Source: Lentilactobacillus curieae
GTDB taxonomy: Bacteria > Bacillota > Bacilli > Lactobacillales > Lactobacillaceae
Reading direction: 5' to 3'
NCBI RefSeq assembly: GCF_000785105.2
Contig: NZ_CP018906.1
Location: 1,302,001 to 1,366,000, forward strand
Length of the DNA: 64,000 nt
The first letter of the stretch is position 1. Each line of letters begins with the position of its first letter. Positions 17,057 through 25,753 of the stretch are shown here, piece after piece. Made by a program: the position numbers and the translations under genes. The notes under the pieces were generated by a model. It was given only the letters and a program-made list of their open reading frames with translations. It was not told where the DNA came from and ran no database searches.

Positions 17057-18018
17057 ATGAAAGCAAATTGGAAAACAAATGTGGCGTGGTTGGCAATTAT
17101 GGTTGCTGGCTTCTACTTAATGAACACTTTGATTTTAATTGGGGTCATCAACGCGTTTATTGAAAACATGTTGGTCACGATTGGAATTAACATTATTTTA
17201 GCAACTGGGTTGAACCTAATTATTGGCTTTGCAGGACAGTTTTCACTTGGTCATGCTGGTTTCATGGCCATTGGAGCGTACTCAACTGCCATCATTACAA
17301 GCAGTAATGAGAGCCCTGTGGGATTTTACATCTCGCTTGTGGTTGGAATCGGATTAACGATTATTGCTGCATTGATTGTGGGAATTCCAACTCTACGACT
17401 TCGTGGTGATTATCTAGCAATTGCGACGATGGGCGCCGCTGAAATCATCAGAATTATCATTAATAACCTCAAAATTACTGGTGGGGCATCCGGAATTTTT
17501 AACATCCCAGCGCTAGCATCTTGGCCAACCGTATACATTATGGTTTGTGTCACCACCATTATTATTTTGAACTTTATTAGAAGTCGTGGGGCCGAGCGGT
17601 TATGTCGGTTAGAGAAGATGAAATTGCGGCTGAAGCAATGGGAATTAATATTTTTAAGTGGAAGTTGGCAGCGTTTGTTCTGGGAGCTGCCACTGCAGCA
17701 ATTGCAGGCTCACTTCATGCTTCGTATCTACAAACGATTGGTCCAAACGACTTTAACATCATGGCTTCAATTTCAATTCTGATCATTGTGGTTCTTGGTG
17801 GAGTTGGTAGTATCACTGGATCATTTTTAGCAGCAACAGTGCTTGGTGTGATTGACACCATTCTCCAAAACTTTGGCACGCTATGAATGGTAATCTACTC
17901 AATCGCTTTGATTGCTTTGATGGTATTTAAACCATCCGGACTACTTGGTACTTGGGAACTTTCCCTCACCAAGGTATTTCACCGCAATAAGAAGCGGGCA
18001 GAGGAGGCGTCAGAATGA
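17057..18018 (+). pseudogene. livM: Branched-chain amino-acid permease LivM, frameshift plus TGA
   Basis: The ancestral protein was about 320 residues. GQFSLGHAGFMAIGAY and LRGDYLAIATMGAAEIIR mark the family. After NFIRSRG the frame is lost at a GGGG run (17588-17591); one extra G restores GRAVMSVREDEIAAEAMGIN. A second lesion follows: TGA at 17884-17886 where the family has Arg (L-R-MVIYSIALI; CGA to TGA). Past it the frame stays open through KPSGLLGTWE to TGA 18016-18018, overlapping the livG start by ATGA. ATG 17057 is preferred because AGGTG is 6 bases upstream. Two independent hits make a single sequencing error unlikely. Confidence 0.92.
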
Positions 18019-18794
18019 GTAATTTGCTGAGAGTTGATAATATCATCAAAAACTTTGGTGGATTAACGGCTGTTTCTAACGTCTCGATGTATTTAAATAA
18101 CGATGAGTTGGTTGCATTGATTGGGCCAAATGGAGCAGGAAAAACCACCTTGTTTAACCTATTAACTGGGGTAATTCCACCATCATCTGGTTCCATCGTT
18201 CTGACGGGGCGTGACGGTACTTATACTTTGAATAATTTGCCCGCCCACAAGGTTGCCAAGATGGGACTGTCGCGAACATTTCAAAATATTCGGCTCTTTA
18301 AGGAACTGTCAGTTTTGGAAAACGTAATGATTGCAATGACCAGCCGGTACAAGGAAGGGTTCGTGAGTTCGATTTTCAGAACACCAAAGTTTTATAAGAC
18401 AGAAGTTGAGATGAAGAACGAAGCCATTGAGTTATTGAAAATATTTGAGCTCGATGATCAGCAAGAAACTAAGGCCAAGAACCTACCGTATGGGATTCAG
18501 CGCCGGCTGGAAATTGTGCGAGCGTTGGCAACCAAGCCCCAAATTTTATTTTTGGATGAACCAGCTGCGGGGATGAACCCCGAGTAAACTGCTGACCTGA
18601 CAAGACTAATTCTTCAAGTCCAGAAAACCTTTCACATTACGGTTTTGTTGATTGAACATGATATGTCGCTGGTAATGAATGTGGCGCAACGAATTTACGT
18701 TTTAAATCATGGAGCACTACTGGCTTCTGGAACTCCAGAAGAAATTAAACATAATCAAGATGTCATTACGGCATATCTGGGAGAGGAGGCGTAG
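18015..18794 (+). pseudogene. livG: Branched-chain amino-acid ABC transporter ATPase LivG with TAA
   Basis: The full frame is about 259 residues. Walker A (GPNGAGKTT), the signature (LPYGIQRR) and Walker B (ILFLDEPAAGMNP) lie before the stop. Codon 191 (18585-18587) is TAA directly after MNPE; GAA or CAA to TAA would explain it, since the frame continues [19 protein letters not shown], and on to TAG at 18792. The truncated protein lacks the switch histidine (in IEHDM) and the D-loop follow-on, so it should not hydrolyse ATP. It sits between livM and intact livF. Confidence 0.93.
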
Positions 18795-18796
18795 CG

Positions 18797-19501
18797 ATGC
18801 TAAAAGTTGAGAATCTGAGTGTCAATTACGGAGTGATCAACGCAGTTAAGGATGTTTCCTTTGAAATCAATGAAGGGGAAATTGTTTCTCTAATTGGCGC
18901 TAACGGTGCTGGTAAGACAACTATCCTAAAAATAATTTCTGGACTTCTAAAGGCCAGGTCTGGATCAATTACATACCTTGGAAATAATATCCAAAAACAG
19001 AGTGCCCCCAAAATTGTTGCTGAAGGCATCTCCCAAGTACCAGAAGGGCGGCATATCTTCTCTGGGTTGTCGGTGATGGAAAACCTACAGATGGGTGCTT
19101 TCTTGACGAAAGGAAAGCAACGAATCCAGGATAATTACCGTGAGGTGTTTGACCGGTTTCCAATTCTAAAAGAACGTCAGGGACAAGATGCTGCTACCTT
19201 ATCTGGAGGCGAGCAACAAATGCTTGCGATGGGGCGTGCATTAATGGCCAATCCGAAATTAATTTTGCTGGATGAGCCTTCAATGGGCTTGGCACCAATT
19301 TTTATTAACGAGATTTTTGAAATTATTAAGGCAATCAATAAGGCGGGAACCACAGTGCTGTTAATTGAGCAAAACGCAAAAAAGGCTCTGTCGATTTCCG
19401 ACCGGGCGTATGTTGTGGCGACTGGTGAAATTAAGCTAGCGGGAACAGGCCAAGAATTATTGGCAAATAGAGATGTTCAAAAAGTATACCTGGGAGGTTG
19501 A
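18797..19501 (+). CDS. livF: Branched-chain amino-acid ABC transporter ATPase LivF
   Basis: A 234-residue ATPase with Walker A (GANGAGKTT), VPEGRHIFSGLSVMENL (typical of LivF), signature LSGGEQQ, Walker B (ILLDEPSMGLAP) and the switch histidine position replaced by Gln (LIEQNA), which is normal for LivF. It is complete. It follows livG by 2 bases with GGAGG ahead, and the CBS-ACT gene begins 4 bases after its stop. With LivG truncated it could only act as a homodimer or with another ATPase. Confidence 0.95.
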   Translation: MLKVENLSVNYGVINAVKDVSFEINEGEIVSLIGANGAGKTTILKIISGLLKARSGSITYLGNNIQKQSAPKIVAEGISQVPEGRHIFSGLSVMENLQMGAFLTKGKQRIQDNYREVFDRFPILKERQGQDAATLSGGEQQMLAMGRALMANPKLILLDEPSMGLAPIFINEIFEIIKAINKAGTTVLLIEQNAKKALSISDRAYVVATGEIKLAGTGQELLANRDVQKVYLGG

Positions 19502-19505
19502 TCAG

Positions 19506-20159
19506 ATGAGCGTAGCGGATTTTATGACTAGGGGCGTTAAAACAGTGTCACCTGACACCAAGATCAACGTCGCTGTTAGTACAATGAAGGAAAGCGGAAT
19601 TCACAGATTGCCAGTAGTGGATAATGGCCAGGTAGTTGGAATTATCACGCAACGAGATATCGAGCGGACTACGCCATCAAAGGCAACTAGTCTATCAATT
19701 TATGAAATGAATTACCTACTAAACCAGATGACTGTGGCAGATGCGATGACTAAGGATGTCAAAACAGTAAATCAAAATGAGTCTTTAGAGGATGCCATCT
19801 ATGTGATGCGGCAGCACCAAATCGGCGTTTTACCAGTAATGGATAATGGTGAATTAGTTGGGATTATCACCAATAATGATATCTTAGATGCGTTTTTGGA
19901 TGTTACTGACTACAAAGAGGATGGTACTGTTGTTCAGGTCTTTGTTGAGAAGGATCGGCCGGGGGTCATCTTTGAAATTGGTGAGATCACGGCCAATAGT
20001 GGTGTCAACATTCAAACCTTAATGGTTACTCATCAAGGAACAACTAAGGTAGTAGAAATTCATGTAGATAAGGCAGATGTTTCGGTTGCAGATAAACTGG
20101 TACAGGCGGGTTTTAAAGCACAAGAGGCAGACCATTATAAAGAAAGAGTCAAAAATTAG
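19506..20159 (+). CDS. CBS-CBS-ACT domain protein (AcuB-like)
   Basis: A 217-residue soluble protein with two CBS domains (about residues 1-60, VADFMTRGVKTVSPD; and 77-135, VADAMTKDVKTVNQNE...) and a C-terminal ACT domain (about 145-217, VQVFVEKDRPGVIFEIGEITANSGVNI). CBS pairs bind adenosine nucleotides and ACT domains bind amino acids, so it is a plausible sensor joining energy state and amino-acid level. GGGAGG lies 8 bases before ATG 19506. It is the last gene of the liv operon. It resembles AcuB, but a role in acetoin use is not supported here; a regulatory role for the transporter is inference. Confidence 0.85.
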   Translation: MSVADFMTRGVKTVSPDTKINVAVSTMKESGIHRLPVVDNGQVVGIITQRDIERTTPSKATSLSIYEMNYLLNQMTVADAMTKDVKTVNQNESLEDAIYVMRQHQIGVLPVMDNGELVGIITNNDILDAFLDVTDYKEDGTVVQVFVEKDRPGVIFEIGEITANSGVNIQTLMVTHQGTTKVVEIHVDKADVSVADKLVQAGFKAQEADHYKERVKN

Positions 20160-20180
20160 GCCAGTTTAATATGATTGCAC

Positions 20181-20209
20181 TTTAGAATAATTCTAATTTA
20201 AGGTATACT
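20181..20209 (+). promoter_or_regulatory. PerR/Fur-like box within the dyp promoter
   Basis: TTAGAATAATTCTAA (20182-20196) is a perfect 7-1-7 palindrome matching the PerR/Fur box pattern (TTATAATNATTATAA) with two symmetric changes. It overlaps a -35 element (TTTAGA, 20181-20186) that is 17 bases from TATACT (20204-20209). Binding there would block the promoter of the Dyp peroxidase. Confidence 0.75.
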
Positions 20210-20245
20210 TTTATTGTTAAATACTTTATTTTAGGGGATGATTTA

Positions 20246-21190
20246 ATGACTGTAGATATTAAACGTGGGCAGGATGTATACAAAGATGCCGGCGAAAATG
20301 TCATTTTTGCAACGTTAAATTTAAAGCGCGAGGATTTAGATGGCGATAGAGAAGTGATTCAAGACTTCACTGATATGTCGAAATCAATTATCAACAGTAT
20401 GAGGATCAGGGATCCAAAGGAGCATTTAGCAGTTGCTTGGGGATTCTCATCAAATGCGTGGGATTACTTATTCCCAAAGGCACCAAAACCCGCAGAATTG
20501 GAAACTTTCCAAGAAATTAAGGGACCAAAGTACACTGCGGTTTCTACTCCAGGAGATATTTTCTTGCACGTTCGAGCAAACAGTGAAGCGATTACGTACG
20601 AAATTATGGATCAGTTCATGAAAATTTTGCGGCCAATCGTAACTGTTGAAGACGAAACTCACGGCTTTAGATACATTGAAGGTCGAGCAATTATTGGCTT
20701 TATTGATGGAACCGAAAATCCAGCTGGGGTTGAGTCGATGGACTATACCTTGATTGATGATGACCAAGACCCTGAGTTTGCGAATGGTTCTTACGCTTTT
20801 GCCCAAAAGTACATCCATAATATGGATGCTTGGGATGATCTGAAAACGGAGGATCAAGAAAAGGCGATTGGTAGGCACAAGTTTAACGACCGTGAATTAG
20901 ACGATGACGAAAAATTGCCTAATGCCCATAACGTTGCTTCAAAAGATGAAGAGGGTGGAGTTGAACATAAAATTGTGCGGATGAACGTACCTTTTGCTGA
21001 TCCGGCAAAGAATAATAAGGGAACCTACTTTATTGGTTACTCCAAAACGTTTTCAATTACGAAGCGGATGCTAACAAATATGTTTACGCAAAGCGATCGG
21101 CTGTTAGATTTTTCGACACCCGTAACGGGTAACCTCTTCTTCATTCCGTCTGTTGATACGATGGATAAGATTGCCGAGGGTGAATACTGA
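20246..21190 (+). CDS. Dye-decolorizing (Dyp-type) heme peroxidase
   Basis: A 314-residue Dyp-type peroxidase that uses hydrogen peroxide to oxidise substrates through heme. The GxxDG motif with the catalytic Asp is GFIDGTENP at about residues 150-158. The proximal-heme region (NAHNVASKDEEGG) and the C-terminal GTYFIGYSKTF / LTNMFTQSDRLLDF segment are typical. No signal peptide, so it is cytoplasmic. GGGGATGATTTA precedes ATG 20246. It is a single-gene unit with its own terminator and a PerR-like operator, which fits induction by peroxide. Confidence 0.93.
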   Translation: MTVDIKRGQDVYKDAGENVIFATLNLKREDLDGDREVIQDFTDMSKSIINSMRIRDPKEHLAVAWGFSSNAWDYLFPKAPKPAELETFQEIKGPKYTAVSTPGDIFLHVRANSEAITYEIMDQFMKILRPIVTVEDETHGFRYIEGRAIIGFIDGTENPAGVESMDYTLIDDDQDPEFANGSYAFAQKYIHNMDAWDDLKTEDQEKAIGRHKFNDRELDDDEKLPNAHNVASKDEEGGVEHKIVRMNVPFADPAKNNKGTYFIGYSKTFSITKRMLTNMFTQSDRLLDFSTPVTGNLFFIPSVDTMDKIAEGEY

Positions 21191-21195
21191 GATGT

Positions 21196-21234
21196 AAAAG
21201 TGTTATGAGGTTTTTAACCTCATAACGCTTTTTT
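21196..21234 (+). terminator. Terminator of the Dyp peroxidase gene
   Basis: A stem of about 17 bp (AAAAGTGTTATGAGGTT and complement with one mismatch), a 3-base loop, then T6. Confidence 0.9.
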
Positions 21235-21356
21235 GATGTCACTAAGATGGTCGTACCATGTTGGGTAAAAGTACGAAACCAAATGTTTGCCGATTAGTCT
21301 CGTTTTTGAAATAATAACCACATAAGGACTATCTTTTAATGTTTGGGGGAGATTAA

Positions 21357-22085
21357 ATGAAGTTCAGTAAGTTATTAGTTGCGTTGGGAATGCTTGTTGG
21401 CGTTGGACTCGCAGGAGTTGGTTCTGCTCACGCTCAAGTCGCTAGTAAGCGAGTTACAGTTCAGTTTAAAAGTACAACTGGAAAAAACCTTCAGGCGAGC
21501 CGCACATTTTATTTGCCGAACGATGGGGTCAGTACTGTTAGTGGCAGTGATCAGCTAATCAAGGGGTACATCCCGTATGATGGTGGCAAAACTTATACAT
21601 ATAAGAATTGTCCACGAACACTAACGATTCGTTACAGTAAGTTGAGTACTGTTGCCACAAAGGTTGGTAAATACTATATGCAACAGATCAATGCTTACCG
21701 AGTCACTCAAGGATTGGCTAAGCTCAGGGGCAACAGTGATTTGAAGAGGAAGGCGACAGTTCGCGCCAATGAACTATGGATTCAAACGAGTCATACCAGA
21801 CCTAATGGTGAATCGTATAACACTAAAAACAGTGGTTATGCTGAGGTAATGGCAGTATTTCCAAGCTGTTTTCATTCAGTTGTTGGTTCTGGTGCCTACG
21901 TTGAATACCGAAAGTCTGGGACGCTTGATTACAAAGAAACTGCGGCAACGGCCAGCAATGAGTTGCTGACAATCGATGCTCAACACCGCGATACTGAATT
22001 GAACACGTGGTCCAAGTATAGTGAAGTTGCGTTCAGTTTTAAGCCGGATGGTTCGGGAATGATGGCACAGTTATTTAAACTTTAA
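21357..22085 (+). CDS. Secreted CAP/SCP-like protein
   Basis: A 242-residue exported protein. It has a signal peptide (LLVALGMLVGVGLAGVGSAHAQ, cleavage probable after AHA at residue 29), an N-terminal region of about 70 residues of unknown fold, then a CAP (PF00188-type) domain: INAYRVTQGL, LKRKATVRANEL, SHTRPNGESY and a Glu in YAEVM. No cell-wall anchor is visible, so it is secreted. CAP domains in lactobacilli are of uncertain function. GGGGGAG lies upstream of ATG 21357. Confidence 0.82.
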   Translation: MKFSKLLVALGMLVGVGLAGVGSAHAQVASKRVTVQFKSTTGKNLQASRTFYLPNDGVSTVSGSDQLIKGYIPYDGGKTYTYKNCPRTLTIRYSKLSTVATKVGKYYMQQINAYRVTQGLAKLRGNSDLKRKATVRANELWIQTSHTRPNGESYNTKNSGYAEVMAVFPSCFHSVVGSGAYVEYRKSGTLDYKETAATASNELLTIDAQHRDTELNTWSKYSEVAFSFKPDGSGMMAQLFKL

Positions 22086-22423
22086 TATGTAGGGTTCAAC
22101 GACACCGATAATAGCCATGAGTATCGGTGCCGTTCTTTGTTTATAAACGGGAATTTGGTGTTTTATATGTAAGCGTGACCACTTTTTCAACGGTTGTCAC
22201 CGCTGTTATAACGGTGTTAAGCTAGTTTCTGGAGATTCAGGATAACGAATTTAATGAAAACGAATGTAATTGCGGTTCGACTGCCTTGTGGGGAGATGTT
22301 GACGTGCAGAATAGACATAGTTTATGTGACCGCCGATTTTACTGGTGGAAACGATTTTTAAATCAAGATTAACTGGATGTTCCTTCCCGAAAAATTATAG
22401 ATTAGGAGGGATTATTCACGATT
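22086..22423. other. 338-base region without a clear gene
   Basis: A hairpin CACCGATA / TATCGGTG (about 22100-22129) followed by a weak T-rich run may end the CAP transcript. Beyond it are short inverted GGTG/CACC repeats around 22190-22215 and a possible 30-odd codon frame from 22254 with no ribosome site. No gene, tRNA or riboswitch is recognised. Confidence 0.4.
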
Positions 22424-23605
22424 ATGAGTAATTCAAGAAAAGGGATTAACTTTACATTTATGATTTTCATGTTGTCGGCCAACTTAAGGCTGGCAATCAC
22501 AGGAATTCCGCCACTGGTTAGTACGATTCAGTCTTCACTTGGACTAACGAATGGCCAGATGGGGATATTAACCACGATTCCGCTTCTGTGTTTTGCATTT
22601 CTATCAATTTTAGTTTCCAGGTTGATCAACCGGATTGGAACTAGTGCAACCCTACAAATTGCGCTGCTATTACTGGTAATTTCTAATACGCTAAGGGTAT
22701 ATACGACCTGGAGCTTGTTTGCAGGGACGATTTTAGTTGGGGTAGCGATTGCGATGCTTAATGTTTTGATGCCAACGCTAATTATTGAGTGGCACCCAGA
22801 ACAATCAGCAAAGCTCAACGGAATCTATACCTCATCATTAAGCTTGTTGTCAGCAGTTGCGGGTGCAATTGCGGTACCAATTGCAAAGTCGGTTGGTTGG
22901 CAATTTACGATTCAAATCTTCTCAATTCCAGCAGTCTTGGCATTTATTTGCTGGTTATTTGTAGGTAAGAAGCCAGAGTGGCACCCAACAAATAACAAAG
23001 ATGTTGCTAAGGAAGACCGGCCAAAGCATTGGCAAAAGCCAGAAATTTGGATGCTGGCAATGTTTATGGGGATGCAGTCATTTATCTTTTATACTCTAGT
23101 TGCCTGGGTTCCAAGTGTGTTAACTTCTCACGGAATATCTGCTTCAGTGGCAGGACTCCTCTTTGGTGTTTTTCAGCTGGCAGGGGTACCGTTTGCGTAC
23201 TTTGTACCGCGAGCAACTCAAAGTAAGACGGGATTAATTACCCTGATGACATTGCTATTCATCGGCTATTTATCAGGTATGGGGATTCTCACTTTCGGTG
23301 GGAGTAACGTCATTCTTCAAGTAATTGCCTGTGCCTTGATTGGAATCACTACTTCTGCTTCATTCTCACTTTCATTGACAATGATCTCAGTCATTTCAGA
23401 TACGCCCCAAGACGCCGGGACAATTGGGGGAATGGTTCAAGCTGCTGGCTATTTACTGGCTAGTATCGGCCCCACACTTATTGGTGTTTTGGAAGGAACT
23501 TTTGGTGGTTGGACACCAGCAATGCTGATTTTAATGTCATTGTCGGTAATTACCATCGCAATCGGATTTGTAATGATTCGAGCCGTTGGTAGAAGGGTTT
23601 CTTAA
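22424..23605 (+). CDS. MFS transporter, CynX/NimT type
   Basis: A 393-residue, 12-helix major facilitator protein resembling the CynX/NimT (cyanate transporter, YycB) family: NLRLAITGIPPLVSTIQSSLGLTNGQMGILTTIPLLCFA at the N-terminus, a central hydrophilic loop (about 190-205) and a second six-helix half. Substrates of most members are unknown. ATG 22424 lies an unusually long 14 bases after AGGAGG; no other start codon lies closer. It ends with a good terminator. Confidence 0.85.
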   Translation: MSNSRKGINFTFMIFMLSANLRLAITGIPPLVSTIQSSLGLTNGQMGILTTIPLLCFAFLSILVSRLINRIGTSATLQIALLLLVISNTLRVYTTWSLFAGTILVGVAIAMLNVLMPTLIIEWHPEQSAKLNGIYTSSLSLLSAVAGAIAVPIAKSVGWQFTIQIFSIPAVLAFICWLFVGKKPEWHPTNNKDVAKEDRPKHWQKPEIWMLAMFMGMQSFIFYTLVAWVPSVLTSHGISASVAGLLFGVFQLAGVPFAYFVPRATQSKTGLITLMTLLFIGYLSGMGILTFGGSNVILQVIACALIGITTSASFSLSLTMISVISDTPQDAGTIGGMVQAAGYLLASIGPTLIGVLEGTFGGWTPAMLILMSLSVITIAIGFVMIRAVGRRVS

Positions 23606-23648
23606 TTTTAAAATTAATGTAATTGAAAAATTTAAGTGATATATAATT

Positions 23649-23695
23649 AATCCAGTCGTGAAGTTTAGTTGAAAACTTTGTGACTGGATTTTTTT
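23649..23695 (+). terminator. Terminator after the CynX-like gene
   Basis: AATCCAGTC pairs with GACTGGATT, with an inner AAGTTT / AAACTT helix, followed by five more T. Confidence 0.85.
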
Positions 23696-23718
23696 ACAAC
23701 ATAGAATGTGGGGGCATT

Positions 23719-24792
23719 ATGAAAAAAGTAATTAAATGGCTATTAACAATTATCGTAATTTTGGTCACAATCATTGCAGGTTACGTTGCTTATGTATTTC
23801 TTACATATCATCGCTTACCTGACAATCAGGAGCTTACTGTAGAAAATCGGAGTAGCCGCGAGCTGAAACCCGGAAAAACTTATAAGGCGATGACCTTTAA
23901 CGTGGGTTATGGTGCATACCCACATAACTACACGTTTTTTATGGATGGCGGATATTATTCGCGGGCGTTTAGTAAAAAAAGCGTTGAGCAGGGGATGGGG
24001 GCATTTGTGAATGCCGTTAAGTCTGAAAATCCTGACTTGATGTTATTCCAAGAAGTTGACCCTGACGGAGATCGTTCTCAGCATGTTAATGAAGTTAAGT
24101 GGCTGACCAAAAACCTGCCAGCATATTCTCATGTCTACGCTCAAAACTATGATTCGGCTTACTTATTTTATCCGCTTACCCACCCAATCGGGAAAGCTAA
24201 GTCAGGAATCGTGACACTGACAAAAACTAAAATCAATAATAGTACCCGCTATAAACTGCCAATTGATACTAATTTCAGTAAATTTGTTGATTTAGACCGA
24301 GCAATTTCTGTCACCCGAATCCCGGTCAAAAATGGTAAGCAACTGGCTTTGATTAACGTTCACTTATCCGCATTTACCAAGAATAAGAAAGTGATGAATG
24401 CCCAGCTGAATAAGGTGTTTAATCGAATGAAACTGGAACAACGACGTGGAAATTACGTAATTGTTGGTGGTGATTACAATCACGATATGCTGCAAAATAG
24501 TCCCCAAGTTTTCCACACAACTTCAAAGCGGTTGAGTTGGACGCATCCGTTTCCAGTAAAGAAAATTCCTTCTGAATTTACCTTAGTTACTAAAGGATTA
24601 CGAAAGGCTGGAATTCCTTCAGTTAGGAATAATAATCAACCATACAGAGCTGGCAAAACGTACGTATCGTTTGCAGACGGTTTTATGGTTTCGAAAAATG
24701 TTATTCCACAGCTTATTCACGTGAAAAACTTGCACTTTGCTCATTCAGATCACAATCCAGTTGTGATGACGTTTAAGCTGGCTGACATGTGA
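23719..24792 (+). CDS. Membrane-anchored endonuclease/exonuclease/phosphatase family protein
   Basis: A 357-residue protein with an N-terminal membrane helix (about residues 6-30) and an extracellular EEP-superfamily domain. Family residues: TFNVGYG (Asn), LFQEVDPDGD (metal-binding Glu), NVHLSAF (His), VGGDYNHD (Asp, Asn) and AHSDHNPVVM (catalytic Asp-His). EEP enzymes cleave phosphodiesters or phosphomonoesters in nucleic acids, lipids or inositol phosphates. GGGGG lies 4-5 bases before ATG 23719, better than a start at 23680 inside the preceding terminator. The substrate is unknown; the surface location suggests phosphate or nucleic-acid scavenging. Confidence 0.85.
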   Translation: MKKVIKWLLTIIVILVTIIAGYVAYVFLTYHRLPDNQELTVENRSSRELKPGKTYKAMTFNVGYGAYPHNYTFFMDGGYYSRAFSKKSVEQGMGAFVNAVKSENPDLMLFQEVDPDGDRSQHVNEVKWLTKNLPAYSHVYAQNYDSAYLFYPLTHPIGKAKSGIVTLTKTKINNSTRYKLPIDTNFSKFVDLDRAISVTRIPVKNGKQLALINVHLSAFTKNKKVMNAQLNKVFNRMKLEQRRGNYVIVGGDYNHDMLQNSPQVFHTTSKRLSWTHPFPVKKIPSEFTLVTKGLRKAGIPSVRNNNQPYRAGKTYVSFADGFMVSKNVIPQLIHVKNLHFAHSDHNPVVMTFKLADM

Positions 24793-24858
24793 ATTTAGTG
24801 ACTTTCTGGCTCAGATATGGCAACATTACAGTAACTACTCACCGAAAGGAGAATTCTT

Positions 24859-25434
24859 ATGAGTCTTGAATTAAAGCCAATTAACCGCCGCTCAGCGGAT
24901 TTTCCCAAGGTAAAGCAGCTATTTAGCCAAGCCTTTCCGAAGGATGAACAGGTTCCAATGTGGTACTTGTTGTTCAAGGCAAGACGACAAAACGTTGACT
25001 TCTTTGGACTTTACGACAATCAACGCTGGGTTGGCCTTACCTATACAATCACCCATCAAAAAGTTACTTACGTCTTTTTCCTAGCGATTGATCCAAATAA
25101 TCGCTCCCAAGGATACGGTAGTCAGGCCTTAGCAGCAGTTAAGGCGAGGTATCCTGGTAACAAGATTGGCCTAGTTATTGAAGAAGTAAAAAAAGCCGCT
25201 GCCAACTATGAGCAACGACTTAGACGTAAGCAGTTTTACCAGAAGAACGGGTTTGCGGAGACTGATTTCACGTTGACTGAGGGAAAAACTGACTATGAAT
25301 TTATGAGTACGAATGGTGTCATTTCACCATTTGAATACATGGGTTTGATGCGTGACTATGGTGGCACGGTTTTGCAGTGGTACATTAAGACTAAAATTCA
25401 CGTTAGACCAAAAAACCAAGTGCAGCCAGACTAA
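24859..25434 (+). CDS. GNAT family N-acetyltransferase
   Basis: A 191-residue acetyl-CoA-dependent acetyltransferase. The acetyl-CoA loop region reads FFLAIDPNNRSQGYGSQAL at about residues 73-91 (the R/Q-x-x-G-x-G/A motif). AAAGGAG lies upstream of ATG 24859. The 3' end overlaps the convergent crcB gene by 32 bases. The acceptor substrate is unknown. Confidence 0.85.
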   Translation: MSLELKPINRRSADFPKVKQLFSQAFPKDEQVPMWYLLFKARRQNVDFFGLYDNQRWVGLTYTITHQKVTYVFFLAIDPNNRSQGYGSQALAAVKARYPGNKIGLVIEEVKKAAANYEQRLRRKQFYQKNGFAETDFTLTEGKTDYEFMSTNGVISPFEYMGLMRDYGGTVLQWYIKTKIHVRPKNQVQPD

Positions 25435-25753
25435 TACCACCTACAAGGGTTAGACCTAGATACCAAGCAAAGGTTAAGTAAGCTTTTTCTTGTAGCAAGC
25501 TTAAACACTCATTTGCCATGGTAGAAAAGGTGGTGAAGCCACCACAGAGGCCGATGCCGAGGAATACCAGCCAATTAGGTTGACTAATAAGTCTGGCGGT
25601 TAAGATTCCTAGAAGCAGGGCTCCCAACCAGTTGATTACAAGTGTTGCAGTTGGAAAGCCTGTCATTTTATGGTTATTGACGAGTTTGGTGAAGTCATAC
25701 CTGGCAACAGCCCCAATTGCGGCCCCAATCCCAATTAATAAATATTGAATCAT
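25403..25753 (-). CDS. crcB: Fluoride channel CrcB/Fluc (second of a pair)
   Basis: A 116-residue, four-helix membrane protein that lets fluoride leave the cell. Marks are GAVARYDF near the N-terminus and GGFTTFSTMANE in the third helix (Phe and Thr line the fluoride path). Its ATG overlaps the stop of the upstream crcB gene (ATGA). Two tandem short crcB genes usually encode a heterodimeric channel in Gram-positive bacteria. Its 3' end overlaps the GNAT gene on the other strand. Confidence 0.93.
   Translation of the reverse strand: MIQYLLIGIGAAIGAVARYDFTKLVNNHKMTGFPTATLVINWLGALLLGILTARLISQPNWLVFLGIGLCGGFTTFSTMANECLSLLQEKAYLTFAWYLGLTLVGGISLAALGFLV

Noticed and set aside
22254-22362. Small frame of about 35 codons
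   Set aside because: No ribosome site, unusual composition and no terminator.
25403-25434. Overlap of the GNAT gene and crcB as a fusion or error
   Set aside because: Both C-termini look normal and convergent 3' overlaps of this size are common.
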